A DNA stretch of 21,371 nucleotides, taken from positions 1-21,371 of the IMG/VR virus record IMGVR_UViG_3300008450_000550; one strand, given 5' to 3'. The position numbers and the translations under genes were made by a program. This document shows, piece by piece, positions 1 through 7,343 of this stretch. The notes under the pieces were generated by a model. The model made no database searches. It saw only the letters and a program-made list of their open reading frames with translations, and was not told the DNA's origin. Numbering within the stretch: position 1 is the first letter of the stretch; every line of letters begins with the position of its first letter. The stretch is from a virus.

Positions 1-98
1 GCCTGTTTCCCGTCTCCTCGGGATGATTCAATTTTGTATGTTCCATAGGCGATGTCCAGGCCGGAAAAAATCGCTTTGAACCTGGTGATGTCGGTCAT
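1..98 (-). CDS. Probable phage DNA primase, N-terminal fragment (runs off left edge)
   Basis: A start codon at 98-96 opens a frame that stays open to base 1 (32 full codons). The visible protein begins MTDITRFKAIFSGLDIAYGT and continues with a Lys/Glu/Ser/Gly-rich stretch. From memory this FxxxFxGLxxAYGxY opening resembles the N-terminus of archaeo-eukaryotic-type (AEP/prim-pol) primases found in phages and TOTE-type systems. That is recognition of a short motif; none of the catalytic residues is inside the window. An A/G-rich sequence (AGAAAGAAGAA) just upstream is a modest ribosome binding site. The gene follows the ssDNA-binding-like gene in the same direction, across a 119-nt gap, which fits a replication block. 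An unrelated protein cannot be excluded from 32 residues. Confidence 0.5.
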   Translation of the reverse strand, partial: MTDITRFKAIFSGLDIAYGTYKIESSRGDGKQ

Positions 99-217
99 TT
101 CTTCTTTCTAGTGAGGTGGGGCCTACTCAAGCCGGAAGGGGTACCCGAAGATTGCCAGCCAGGAGCTACCTGGCGTGCAACAACTATCAGTCTCCCGAAC
201 ATTTTCGGCCCCGAAAA
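99..217. other. 119-nt intergenic gap with a long imperfect hairpin
   Basis: This is the largest non-coding gap of the window and I see no gene in it. It holds an inverted repeat at 152-180: outer arms TTGC/GCAA, a 2x2 internal loop, inner arms GCCAGG/CCTGGC and a 5-nt loop. A second perfect inverted repeat (ATTTTCGG/CCGAAAAT) lies at 201-218 and overlaps the stop codon of the upstream minus-strand gene. Neither is followed by a T-run on either strand, so neither looks like an ordinary intrinsic terminator. They may be mRNA-processing or stabilising structures between the ssDNA-binding-like gene and the probable primase gene. Confidence 0.5.
152..180. repeat. Inverted repeat / potential RNA hairpin
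   Basis: Arms 158-163 (GCCAGG) and 169-174 (CCTGGC) pair around AGCTA. The stem is extended by TTGC (152-155) and GCAA (177-180) across a 2x2 mismatch, giving ten base pairs in all. It lies midway between two minus-strand genes. No T-tract follows, so termination is doubtful. Confidence 0.5.
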
Positions 218-991
218 TCAGAATGGTGCTGGACCGTTGCCGGATGCTCCAGACTCGCTTTCGTGTTTCACTTTCACGTCACCCGCACTGACCGATTGTG
301 CGAATGCTTTGGCTGCATTGTAAATGTCGCTGCTCTCGACAGGGCCGAGGCGCTCGATCTCCCAGCCAAACCACTTGCCCTTGTCGTTGGACTCGCCAAC
401 GGTGGTGAGCTGGTAAAGCTGGCTGTACATCGGAGGGGTAAACAGGCCGTTCTTGCCCTGCAGCTTGACTGACTGCATCATGGAGTTCCACTTGCGGCTC
501 TTCTTGAGCTGCGTGGACTTCATGGTAATCAGAGCAGGCTCAGGCACGCCGTCCTGGCTGACCAACATCACGTAGTAGTTGGCCGTGTTCTCGATGTAGT
601 TGCCATTGTCCAGGTAATCCTTGTTGTCGCCAGGCTCTTTGTGAGTCTGCGACAGGATGTCGCTGGTTGCAGGGTAGATATGCACAGGTGCACCGCTGCC
701 TTGACCACGTGGGGCCCACTCGATGTACTGGCGCACATAGGCGCATGGCACAACGGTGATACCTTTCTTGCCGTCAAACAGCTCACCCGTAACGGAGTTA
801 AGGACCATGCCCGGAAGAGCACCGTCAACTTCGCCAACTTCAGGGCTGGTGCTGGTGAGCAAGCGCAGGAAAGGAAGTGCATAGTCTTCCTGCGTCATGC
901 CGTCAAAGCCGGCTCCAGCGTCCTGTTCCAGGTCGCTCATGATCGCCAGTGCGGTGCTGGCAGTCTTTTCCGCGATTTCGTTCTTAGCCAT
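218..991 (-). CDS. Conserved phage protein, possible ssDNA-binding protein
   Basis: The start at 991 gives 257 aa beginning MAKNEIAEKTASTA. It is preferred because AAGGAAC sits about 8 nt upstream; a longer TTG start at 1012 would place that ribosome binding site inside the gene. The protein has a helical N-terminus, then a beta-rich body with the runs GMTQEDYALPFLRLL, ITVVPCAYVRQYIEWAPR and PALITMKSTQLKKSRKW, and a low-complexity Ser/Gly/Pro tail. The family is widespread in phage replication modules in my memory, and a role in binding single-stranded DNA (T7 gp2.5-like) is plausible from context. No diagnostic OB-fold motif can be read by eye, and the C-terminus lacks the strongly acidic tail typical of gp2.5. 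The gene is certain; the function is a guess. Confidence 0.8.
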   Translation of the reverse strand: MAKNEIAEKTASTALAIMSDLEQDAGAGFDGMTQEDYALPFLRLLTSTSPEVGEVDGALPGMVLNSVTGELFDGKKGITVVPCAYVRQYIEWAPRGQGSGAPVHIYPATSDILSQTHKEPGDNKDYLDNGNYIENTANYYVMLVSQDGVPEPALITMKSTQLKKSRKWNSMMQSVKLQGKNGLFTPPMYSQLYQLTTVGESNDKGKWFGWEIERLGPVESSDIYNAAKAFAQSVSAGDVKVKHESESGASGNGPAPF

Positions 992-1008
992 GATTCGTGT
1001 TCCTTGTT

Positions 1009-1563
1009 TCAAGTTGATTTGATGACAGCCTTTTGGCCAATGAATACGCCAAAAAGCTCAGTGTCGACGGGCTCACCCTTCTCGACACGTTCCTTAACCC
1101 AGGCCTTGAGGGTCTGGGGCTCTATCTTCTGTGCTTGCTCGGCAGGGTAGCCTTGCTCGCCCAGGAGATTCAGTAGACGAACAGAGAGTTCGTCTTCACC
1201 GCGTCCAAAGCGAACGCTGATGGTGTTTTTAATGATGTCGTCAAAACCGTGGTCGCGCAGCCACTGGTAGGCTTCGGACTGGCGCGCCTTTGGAATGCTC
1301 GCTCCGTAGAACGGCTTGATGTCGATACTGCTGCCATCTTCCATGACGAATTTCTTCATCCCAGTTTCGGCCATGGCCTCTGGGATAGTCTGCTCGGTGA
1401 GCTTGCGGTACTGCTCATTGCGCTCAGACAGGGTCTCCTCCATCTCTGCAATCTCTTTTTCGAGCATCTTGGCACGCTTGGCCAGGCCAGCAATACCAGT
1501 CACTTGCTCGTCAGATACCTTCAACGCACCTGCGTCATCTTCAAATAAATTCGTAAGACTCAT
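1009..1563 (-). CDS. Conserved phage coiled-coil protein, function unknown
   Basis: The start at 1563 gives 184 aa beginning MSLTNLFEDDAGALKV and is backed by AGAAAGGAG about 5 nt upstream; the nine extra upstream codons lack such a signal. Residues about 20-60 form a heptad-rich, Lys/Glu-rich coiled coil. The remainder is a mixed alpha/beta domain with conserved-looking runs such as ASIPKARQSEAYQWLRDHG, ISVRFGRGEDE and ELFGVFIGQKAVIK. I remember similar proteins beside ssDNA-binding and primase genes in many phages, without an assigned function. Its start overlaps the end of the upstream 114-aa gene by 23 nt, and its stop lies 17 nt before the next start, so the three genes are one operon. 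Confidence 0.85.
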   Translation of the reverse strand: MSLTNLFEDDAGALKVSDEQVTGIAGLAKRAKMLEKEIAEMEETLSERNEQYRKLTEQTIPEAMAETGMKKFVMEDGSSIDIKPFYGASIPKARQSEAYQWLRDHGFDDIIKNTISVRFGRGEDELSVRLLNLLGEQGYPAEQAQKIEPQTLKAWVKERVEKGEPVDTELFGVFIGQKAVIKST

Positions 1564-1885
1564 CACTTTCTCCTTTCTTGAACAAATCAACCTCCAGCGG
1601 AATGTAGCGGCGCTCGCGCTTGTCCCACTTGAGGCACTTAAAACGACCGCTGTTTTTTGCGGCCGCTACTGCACAGGTGATACCTATGGCAGACGGGTCA
1701 CCGATGAGGAGCAGGAAGTCCTCGTCAGTAAATTTCTCCAGCTTGCGCTGAATGCGGCGGACTGTCGGTACAACAGAGAATGCTATCTGCGCGTTGGGCG
1801 GCAAAATAGTTTCGATCTGGCCGTAGTCCAGAGCGCTTGCGATGTTGTGTTGCGTAGTCTCTGAGACGACGTAAACCTTGGGCAC
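1541..1885 (-). CDS. Conserved hypothetical phage protein, 114 aa
   Basis: This is the first gene of the leftward replication operon. It starts with GTG at 1885, supported by AAAGGAG 8 nt upstream. The product is a small soluble protein with no membrane segment. Visible features are an N-terminal beta strand (MPKVYVVSETT), a central stretch LPPNAQIAFSVVPTVRRIQRKLEKF, a hydrophobic segment FLLLIGDPSAIGITCAVAAA, and an acidic tail. I remember similar sequences as conserved unknowns in podovirus-like phages. There is no recognised catalytic motif. It ends inside the next gene (23-nt overlap), which suggests translational coupling. Confidence 0.8.
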   Translation of the reverse strand: MPKVYVVSETTQHNIASALDYGQIETILPPNAQIAFSVVPTVRRIQRKLEKFTDEDFLLLIGDPSAIGITCAVAAAKNSGRFKCLKWDKRERRYIPLEVDLFKKGESDESYEFI

Positions 1886-1916
1886 GTGAATTTCTCCTTT
1901 CTGAATTCGAACAGGC

Positions 1917-1946
1917 AGTGTACACTATCTTTTCAGGGCATTGCAA
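1917..1946 (-). promoter_or_regulatory. Predicted sigma70-type promoter for the leftward replication operon
   Basis: Read on the minus strand, TTGCAA (1946-1941) and TACACT (1922-1917) are separated by 18 nt and lie 32-61 nt before the GTG of the 114-aa gene. The -10 hexamer is part of a perfect 10-bp palindrome, AGTGTACACT (1917-1926), so the plus strand carries the same TACACT hexamer facing the helicase gene. The plus-strand -35 at the matching distance (TTTCTG, 1898-1903) is poor. This 82-nt region is the only space between the divergent genes, so promoters for both directions must lie here or farther upstream. Confidence 0.5.
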
Positions 1947-1967
1947 CCCCCTGCCAGAAAGATATAT

Positions 1968-3422
1968 ATGACTGATCAATTTTTATCGACCTACCCCTTC
2001 AAGAACAAGCCGTTTGTCCATCAACAGGCTTACCTTCAGCGCTTCTGGGACTTCCAGGTGGCAGCTCTTTTTGCCGACATGGGCACAGGCAAGAGCTTCA
2101 TGCTGATCAACAACGTAGCCATACTCTACGACAGGGGCAAAATCAACGGGTTTTTGATCGTAGCGCCAAAGGGCGTCTACCGCAACTGGTACGACACTGA
2201 AATCCCTAAGCACTTACCCGATCACATTGTCTACCGCATGGCCATCTGGTCGCCCAACCCGCGCAAGGCCGAGCAAAAGGCGATGGACGACCTGTTCACC
2301 GTCACAGAGGACCTCAAAATCCTGGTCATGAACGTCGAGGCCTTCAGCACGGCCAAGGGCACCGCTTACGCCAAGCGTTTTTTGCTGGTGCACAACGCCA
2401 TGATGGCGATCGACGAGAGCACCACCATCAAGACGCACACCTCTGCGCGCAGCAAGAACACCGAGAAGGTGGGCCGTGGCGCGCGGTACAGGCGCATCCT
2501 CACGGGCTCCCCGGTCACTAAGAGCCCGATGGACCTGTACCAGCAGTGTGCTTTCTTGTCCGACGGCTGCCTGAACGTCAGCAGCTTCTACGTCTTCCAG
2601 GCCCGCTACTGCGTCACCGTGGAGCGCCAGCTCAACACCCACAGCTTCAAGCAGGTGGTGGGCTACAGGCGTCTAGACGAGCTCAAGGAAAAGCTCGACC
2701 GCTTTGCCTTCCGCGTGAAAAAGGAAGAGTGCCTGGACCTGCCGGACAAGCTCTACATCAAGCGCGAGGTGGACCTGACGCCCGAGCAGATCAAGGCGTA
2801 CAACGAGATGAAGGCGCTGGCCCTGGCGCAGATTGACGGCGGCATTGTGAGCACCGTGAACGCGCTCACGCAGATCATGCGCCTGCACCAGATTGTCTGC
2901 GGCCACGTGAAGCTGGACGACGGCACGGTGGTGGAGTTACCCAACAAGCGCCTGGACGAGCTCTTGGCCATTGTCGAGGAGACGGACGGCAAGATCATCA
3001 TCTGGGCCAACTACCGCCACGACATCGAGGCCATCAAGATCGCTCTGGCCAAAGAGTACGGCATGAACAGCGTGGCCACCTACTACGGCGACACCGAATC
3101 GGAGGAGCGCCAGCGCATCGTCAATGACTTTCAGAACCCTGACAGCGAGCTGCGCTTTTTCGTCGGCAATCCCAGTACAGGCGGCTACGGCCTGACCCTG
3201 ACAGCGGCCCACACCATGGTCTACTACAGCAACAGCTTTGACCTGGAAAAGCGCCTGCAGTCTGAGGACCGAGCACACCGGATTGGCCAGACCAAGAACG
3301 TCACCTACATTGACCTGATGGCCGTGGGCACCGTGGACGAGAAGATCGTCAAGGCGCTGCGTTCAAAGATCGACATCGCAACCCAAGTGCTCGGAGAGGA
3401 AATCAAAGCATGGCTCATCTGA
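1968..3422 (+). CDS. SNF2-family (superfamily 2) DNA helicase/ATPase
   Basis: The start ATG at 1968 gives 484 aa; the ribosome binding site (AGAAAG) is weak. Superfamily 2 motifs are all readable: Walker A DMGTGKS (37-43), motif II as DEST (149-152), motif III LTGSP (178-182), motif IV around IIIWANYR (343-350), motif V GGYGLTLTAAH (405-415) and motif VI QSEDRAHRIGQ (431-441). The QxxDRxHRIGQ form is characteristic of SNF2/Swi2 proteins. Such enzymes translocate on double-stranded DNA and remodel forks or strip proteins; phage copies usually sit in replication/recombination modules. It is compact, with little beyond the two RecA-like lobes. The downstream nuclease gene overlaps it by 13 nt, so the two products are probably made together and may act as a pair. 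Confidence 0.93.
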   Translation: MTDQFLSTYPFKNKPFVHQQAYLQRFWDFQVAALFADMGTGKSFMLINNVAILYDRGKINGFLIVAPKGVYRNWYDTEIPKHLPDHIVYRMAIWSPNPRKAEQKAMDDLFTVTEDLKILVMNVEAFSTAKGTAYAKRFLLVHNAMMAIDESTTIKTHTSARSKNTEKVGRGARYRRILTGSPVTKSPMDLYQQCAFLSDGCLNVSSFYVFQARYCVTVERQLNTHSFKQVVGYRRLDELKEKLDRFAFRVKKEECLDLPDKLYIKREVDLTPEQIKAYNEMKALALAQIDGGIVSTVNALTQIMRLHQIVCGHVKLDDGTVVELPNKRLDELLAIVEETDGKIIIWANYRHDIEAIKIALAKEYGMNSVATYYGDTESEERQRIVNDFQNPDSELRFFVGNPSTGGYGLTLTAAHTMVYYSNSFDLEKRLQSEDRAHRIGQTKNVTYIDLMAVGTVDEKIVKALRSKIDIATQVLGEEIKAWLI

Positions 3423-4114
3423 TCCCCTGGTCCACCCGCTTCGTGTACAAAAAACTCGAAAGAATTGACACGTCGGCCGGACGTGTTTACGTTTTGCCAA
3501 ATAACGAACATGTCCCGTCGGTGACAACCATCCTGGACCGCACCAAGGACAAGGCTGCGCTCAAGGAGTGGGCCGATCGGGTTGGCCAAGCCGATGCCGA
3601 TCGCCAGAAAGCGGAGGCCTCATGGGTGGGCACGCACATGCATCTGGCACTTGAGCACATTCTGAGCGGTGAGCCGTGGGCCGTGAACCCTGACTGGCTG
3701 GCCATGAGGGGCTACGAGATGGCCTTTCGCCTGGCCAACAAGTACTTTGGCGCGATCTCCGAGATTCACGGCTCAGAAGTGTCACTGCACTACGGCTACC
3801 AGTACGCCGGTTCTACCGACCTGGTGGCCACGTACCGTGGCAAGCTGGCCATTGTGGACTTCAAACAGTCGGTCAAGCCCAAGCGCCACGAGTACATCAC
3901 CGACTACTTTCATCAGCTCGCAGCGTATGCCACGGCGCACGACTGGATGTACGGCACCAACATTGACTTCGGTGCGGTGCTGATTGCAGTGCAGGACGGC
4001 ACAACGCAGGAGTTCACCACCACGGGTCGAGAGTGGCGAAACTTCAAGACCCAGTGGATGGCGAGACTTACCTTGGCGCAGCAGGCGGCTGTTGCTGCGC
4101 TGCCATCCCGCTGA
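3410..4114 (+). CDS. PD-(D/E)XK nuclease, RecB/Cas4-like exonuclease
   Basis: The protein has 234 aa, and its ATG lies inside the last codons of the helicase gene with AGAGGAAA upstream. The nuclease core is legible: a helical motif GTHMHLALE (74-82) like the RecB-family GxxxH...E element, E123, D137 in YAGSTDL, the D150-F-K152 metal-binding/catalytic signature in AIVDFKQS, and Q169-x3-Y173 in HQLAAY. This arrangement matches RecB/Cas4-like exonucleases in phage recombination modules. There is no four-cysteine iron-sulphur cluster, unlike typical Cas4. The probable role is DNA end processing together with the helicase. The last 47 nt overlap, in the opposite direction, the end of the 1088-aa virion gene. 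Confidence 0.88.
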   Translation: MAHLIPWSTRFVYKKLERIDTSAGRVYVLPNNEHVPSVTTILDRTKDKAALKEWADRVGQADADRQKAEASWVGTHMHLALEHILSGEPWAVNPDWLAMRGYEMAFRLANKYFGAISEIHGSEVSLHYGYQYAGSTDLVATYRGKLAIVDFKQSVKPKRHEYITDYFHQLAAYATAHDWMYGTNIDFGAVLIAVQDGTTQEFTTTGREWRNFKTQWMARLTLAQQAAVAALPSR

Positions 4115-7100
4115 TGGTGTCAAACGGGAACAGCGACTGCATCATCGAGCGCGCGCTGGAGTTGGCAGGGGCGTTTGATGCACCAGGCTGGCTGGGGGCG
4201 CTTGGCGTGGGGTTGAGTCCAGGGACGCCACGGGTGCTGGGCGCTGGAGGACTCTGACGCTGCTGGCGCTGGCGCTCCTCTGTCTGGCGCAACGACTCGT
4301 TAAATTGACGCAGCTCTTGCGCTGCCCGCATCCGATCCGATGGCGACTGGCTGGTGGCGACAGGTGCAGGTTCAGGCTCGTCAAAGGTGGCATAGGTCAG
4401 CCCCGCGTTCAACATGTAGCTGTGTAGCTGTCGTGCGATCTGCAGTTTTTCCCGCTCTGTTCGCCCTTTCCTGAGGAGCAGTGCCGCGAAATTAGGGTCC
4501 TGCGCTGCTTTTTCCAGCATGATCCTGGTGTTCATGCCTGGCATCTTGTCAAACATAGAACGCACCGCTCTGGAGCCTGCGGCAGCGGCGACCAGCACAC
4601 CAGGGCCATCCGGGGCCACTGCACTACCAAGTCGCGCACCGATGACGCGCTGTATGAACTCTTCGACCGCATCGCTGCCAGGAACAATGTTGTCCAACGT
4701 CCGTCCACTGGCTATGGCTCTTTCGATGCGAACCATTGGATCGGTCAGGCGTTTAATGCCTTTCATTTCGCTCAGGGTCATGATGCCGTTGGCACGCATG
4801 ATGTTGACCACCGATGGCAGGTTCGGGCCTAGGGGCTTGAAGAAGGCCTCTTCAAAAGCCTGCGGGCTGAGGTTGCCATTAGCGTTTGTGGCCTTGGTGT
4901 ACGCGTAATCGTACAGGGACGACTTCAGTCCTCGGATGGCAGCCTCACTCTGGTCCGATTCCTTGACCATCTTAACCAGGTTCTGCATGTCCCGAACCGG
5001 TGTATTACCGTTGAGGATAGTGCCCAATGCAAGGCTGGGACGCTCCGAACCTGCTTTGATGACATTGGCAAAGGCATACTGATCAGCGGCTCGTTTCATA
5101 AGCGCGCTGTTTTGGTTTTGGACCATGCGGAAAGCGTTTTCAGCCTTAACCGTATCCCTCAGGTCAGCCGTCATCCCCAGCTTGTCCAGCATGGGCTTAT
5201 TTTCAGAAATGAATTTGTTCAACCTTGAGGTAACAACGCGCGTGACGTCACGGCCAGTCTCCGGGTCAAACCGGGTCTCAAGAGAGGCCGCCGCACCCAT
5301 ACGGAGAACACGCTGCTGAGCATCCGCCAAGGATGCCGCTCCTGCGCGCGAAACTTCAGCTGCAGGTTTGAGCGCAAGAGCTTGCGGGCTATTTACGCCA
5401 AAGGTGCGCACTGCGTCGTCGTAGCGCGTGGACATAAACTTCACTGCGCCCTCGATCTCGTTCATGCGCTGCGCAGTCACGTCGGCATTGGCTCCAAAGG
5501 CACGGCTCACCAGTATTTCGGCAGGCAGGCGCTCGGCACCGGTTCCCGTCACGCCGCCAACCGTGTTCGCGAAAGAGCGGGTAAAGACATCGTTCAAGGA
5601 CTTGGAGAACTGACGCGCCTCTTCAAACTCAGGGTTTTTGAGCGAGTTAAGGTCCTGCAGCATGCCATCGGCCATCCTGCCGTAGAAGTCAGCGTTGTTG
5701 ACGTCACCTTTCCCGGCAGCTTCACGGGACATTTTGAGCAACGTGGAGCGGTAGTTCACCAACTCGTCAACGCTTATGGGCTTGGTCTTAGGCAAGAAAC
5801 GCTGAGGAATCCTTCCCGTATCTAAAAACTCCTGCGTCTGCCGGCCCGCACGGAACCTGCTCACGGAATCTTGGTTGACTCCCATGGCGTCCATGATGTC
5901 ACGAACAGGTTTTGGAATGGCAGTATCGTACAGGGCTTGGCCTACGCTGGAAGCGCGCTCGGCAAAGCTGTTGGCGGTGTTGGTAGGGTCTATCGAAGGC
6001 GCGACATAGTCCTGCCGGGGAATGTACCGAACAATGTCTCTTCCTGTCCGAGGGTCCTGTCCTATCACAACCCTTTCTTTCGTCGTCTTAAGGCTGGGCT
6101 TGGTCAAGGAATTTAAAGCACTTTTCCAAAGGCCGCTCTCATAGTCGCGCGCGTCGCGCAGCGCGAGCTCGGTCTGCTCCTTAATCGTGGCTCCAATGGC
6201 CCTTCTTGCCTCAGGCGTGTCTTTCGTGAGCTCGGAAATCTTCAGCGCTGCAATTTTGTCAGCATCCTTCAAACGCTCGTCAAGCATGGAAGTGAAACGA
6301 GCCTCTTGTAGTTGCGCGGCCATAAACAGGGCGTCCTGAGTGCCGATGTTTTTCAGCCTGTCTGCCAGCAGTTGATACGCTTTGAAAGCCTGTCTTCCCT
6401 GCTCCCGAGACTTGGCAAGGAAGTCTTTGTTGGTCTGGCCTAAGCCCGACTCCAGTGCAATTAATCCCAAGCTGTCTGTCTTCTGCGCAGAAGTGGGCGT
6501 GATGCGGGTCCCACCCGGTACAGTATCCTTGTCGATGGGCATGTCCGCTTCTAGGCGACGAATCAAAGCGGGGATGTCCTCGCCAAACTCTTCCAGAATC
6601 GTGTACAAGCGGTTCGCGGCCCGGGCTTCTCGTGAAGCCTCGCTAAAGTTGCCTTTAATTTTCGACAGCCCGTCCATCACGGTCCCTGTCTGGTTGATCA
6701 GGAAGCGGCCTGGGGACAAGACGCCACCAACAACCTCCCCGGCAAAGCGCGTGCCAGGTGCTCCAGGGTCATAGTTCTCTGCTACGCCGGCCCCGGCACT
6801 TGCACCAAGGGCACCCATGACCTCGCTGGTTTTGAATGTCTTGGGATTGCGAATAGCTGCATCGCGAATTTCCGTGACAAACCTTCCGACACGGCTGCCG
6901 GTCATCGTGGGCAAGTAAGGAACGGCTGCCGCAAAAGGCAAACTGCCCCCAAACGTCTTACCCGCTTCTCGATAGACCTTTTTGGTGGGGTCAGTTGGCT
7001 CCGGGAAAAACCCTTTATAGGCATCCTCAGCGCTCTGCCCCGCATAAAAGCCACCGATACCGCCAGTTACCATGCCACCGATCGCCCCAAGTGGGCCAAA

Positions 7101-7334
7101 TGGCATGCCTAGCTTCAGTCCGGCCACGGCCCCAGTTACAGCCGGAGTGGCAGTGATAAGGCCCTGCCCCGCGCCCTGAGCATATTCGCCCACGCGCTCA
7201 GAAAAACTGGGTCCGGCTGACTCAAGCCACTTTGGAAGCTGGTCAGTAGACGGGCTAAATGTCTCTGTAAACCTTTGCCCCAAGGTGGAGTCAGCAGGCT
7301 CAAGCCATTGTGGAAGCTGGTTTTTTTCCGACAT
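4068..7334 (-). CDS. Large internal virion (DNA ejection) protein, 1088 aa
   Basis: The ATG at 7334 is preceded by AAGGAAG. The N-terminus holds a duplicated short motif, LPQWLE (7-12) and LPKWLE (33-38), at a 26-residue spacing. It is followed by a Gly/Ala-rich hydrophobic stretch (about 52-100) with glycine-zipper character that could insert in a membrane. The long middle is alpha-helical and charged, and the last 100 residues are Pro/Gln/Ser-rich. I see no lytic-transglycosylase motif. It is the last and largest of four consecutive large genes downstream of the nozzle-like gene, the position of T7 gp16, which supports an internal virion role by synteny rather than by sequence match. The last 16 codons overlap the nuclease gene on the other strand. 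Confidence 0.75.
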   Translation of the reverse strand: MSEKNQLPQWLEPADSTLGQRFTETFSPSTDQLPKWLESAGPSFSERVGEYAQGAGQGLITATPAVTGAVAGLKLGMPFGPLGAIGGMVTGGIGGFYAGQSAEDAYKGFFPEPTDPTKKVYREAGKTFGGSLPFAAAVPYLPTMTGSRVGRFVTEIRDAAIRNPKTFKTSEVMGALGASAGAGVAENYDPGAPGTRFAGEVVGGVLSPGRFLINQTGTVMDGLSKIKGNFSEASREARAANRLYTILEEFGEDIPALIRRLEADMPIDKDTVPGGTRITPTSAQKTDSLGLIALESGLGQTNKDFLAKSREQGRQAFKAYQLLADRLKNIGTQDALFMAAQLQEARFTSMLDERLKDADKIAALKISELTKDTPEARRAIGATIKEQTELALRDARDYESGLWKSALNSLTKPSLKTTKERVVIGQDPRTGRDIVRYIPRQDYVAPSIDPTNTANSFAERASSVGQALYDTAIPKPVRDIMDAMGVNQDSVSRFRAGRQTQEFLDTGRIPQRFLPKTKPISVDELVNYRSTLLKMSREAAGKGDVNNADFYGRMADGMLQDLNSLKNPEFEEARQFSKSLNDVFTRSFANTVGGVTGTGAERLPAEILVSRAFGANADVTAQRMNEIEGAVKFMSTRYDDAVRTFGVNSPQALALKPAAEVSRAGAASLADAQQRVLRMGAAASLETRFDPETGRDVTRVVTSRLNKFISENKPMLDKLGMTADLRDTVKAENAFRMVQNQNSALMKRAADQYAFANVIKAGSERPSLALGTILNGNTPVRDMQNLVKMVKESDQSEAAIRGLKSSLYDYAYTKATNANGNLSPQAFEEAFFKPLGPNLPSVVNIMRANGIMTLSEMKGIKRLTDPMVRIERAIASGRTLDNIVPGSDAVEEFIQRVIGARLGSAVAPDGPGVLVAAAAGSRAVRSMFDKMPGMNTRIMLEKAAQDPNFAALLLRKGRTEREKLQIARQLHSYMLNAGLTYATFDEPEPAPVATSQSPSDRMRAAQELRQFNESLRQTEERQRQQRQSPPAPSTRGVPGLNPTPSAPSQPGASNAPANSSARSMMQSLFPFDTISGMAAQQQPPAAPR
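7255..7318 (-). repeat. Short direct repeat encoding duplicated LP(Q/K)WLE motif
   Basis: Two near-identical stretches on the minus strand encode QLPQWLEPADSTLGQRF and QLPKWLESAGPSFSERV at the start of the 1088-aa protein. On the plus strand they read CTCAAGCCATTGTGGAAGCT near 7299 and CTCAAGCCACTTTGGAAGCT near 7221. The period is 26 codons (78 nt). The listed interval lies between and around these copies and is approximate. Confidence 0.6.
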
Positions 7335-7343
7335 AAAACTTCC

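Noticed and set aside
201-218. Intrinsic terminator at the palindrome after the ssDNA-binding-like gene
   Set aside because: The T-run is on the 5' side and the A-run on the 3' side of the stem on both strands, no T-tract follows, and the loop is too small.
641-1150. 169-aa plus-strand frame opposite the ssDNA-binding-like gene
   Set aside because: It crosses the boundary of two real genes and has no start signal.
1316-1864. 182-aa plus-strand frame antisense to two replication genes
   Set aside because: The minus-strand genes have strong ribosome binding sites and overlaps, and the antisense product has no protein-like pattern.
2214-3278. Several antisense frames of 77-142 aa within the helicase gene
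   Set aside because: They are expected shadows of a gene with G/C-ending codons; the helicase motifs fix the true frame.
7320-7327. A AAA AAC slippery heptamer in codons 3-5 of the 1088-aa gene, possible -1 frameshift
   Set aside because: The -1 frame stops within about ten codons, so only a tiny product would result; likely a chance homopolymer.
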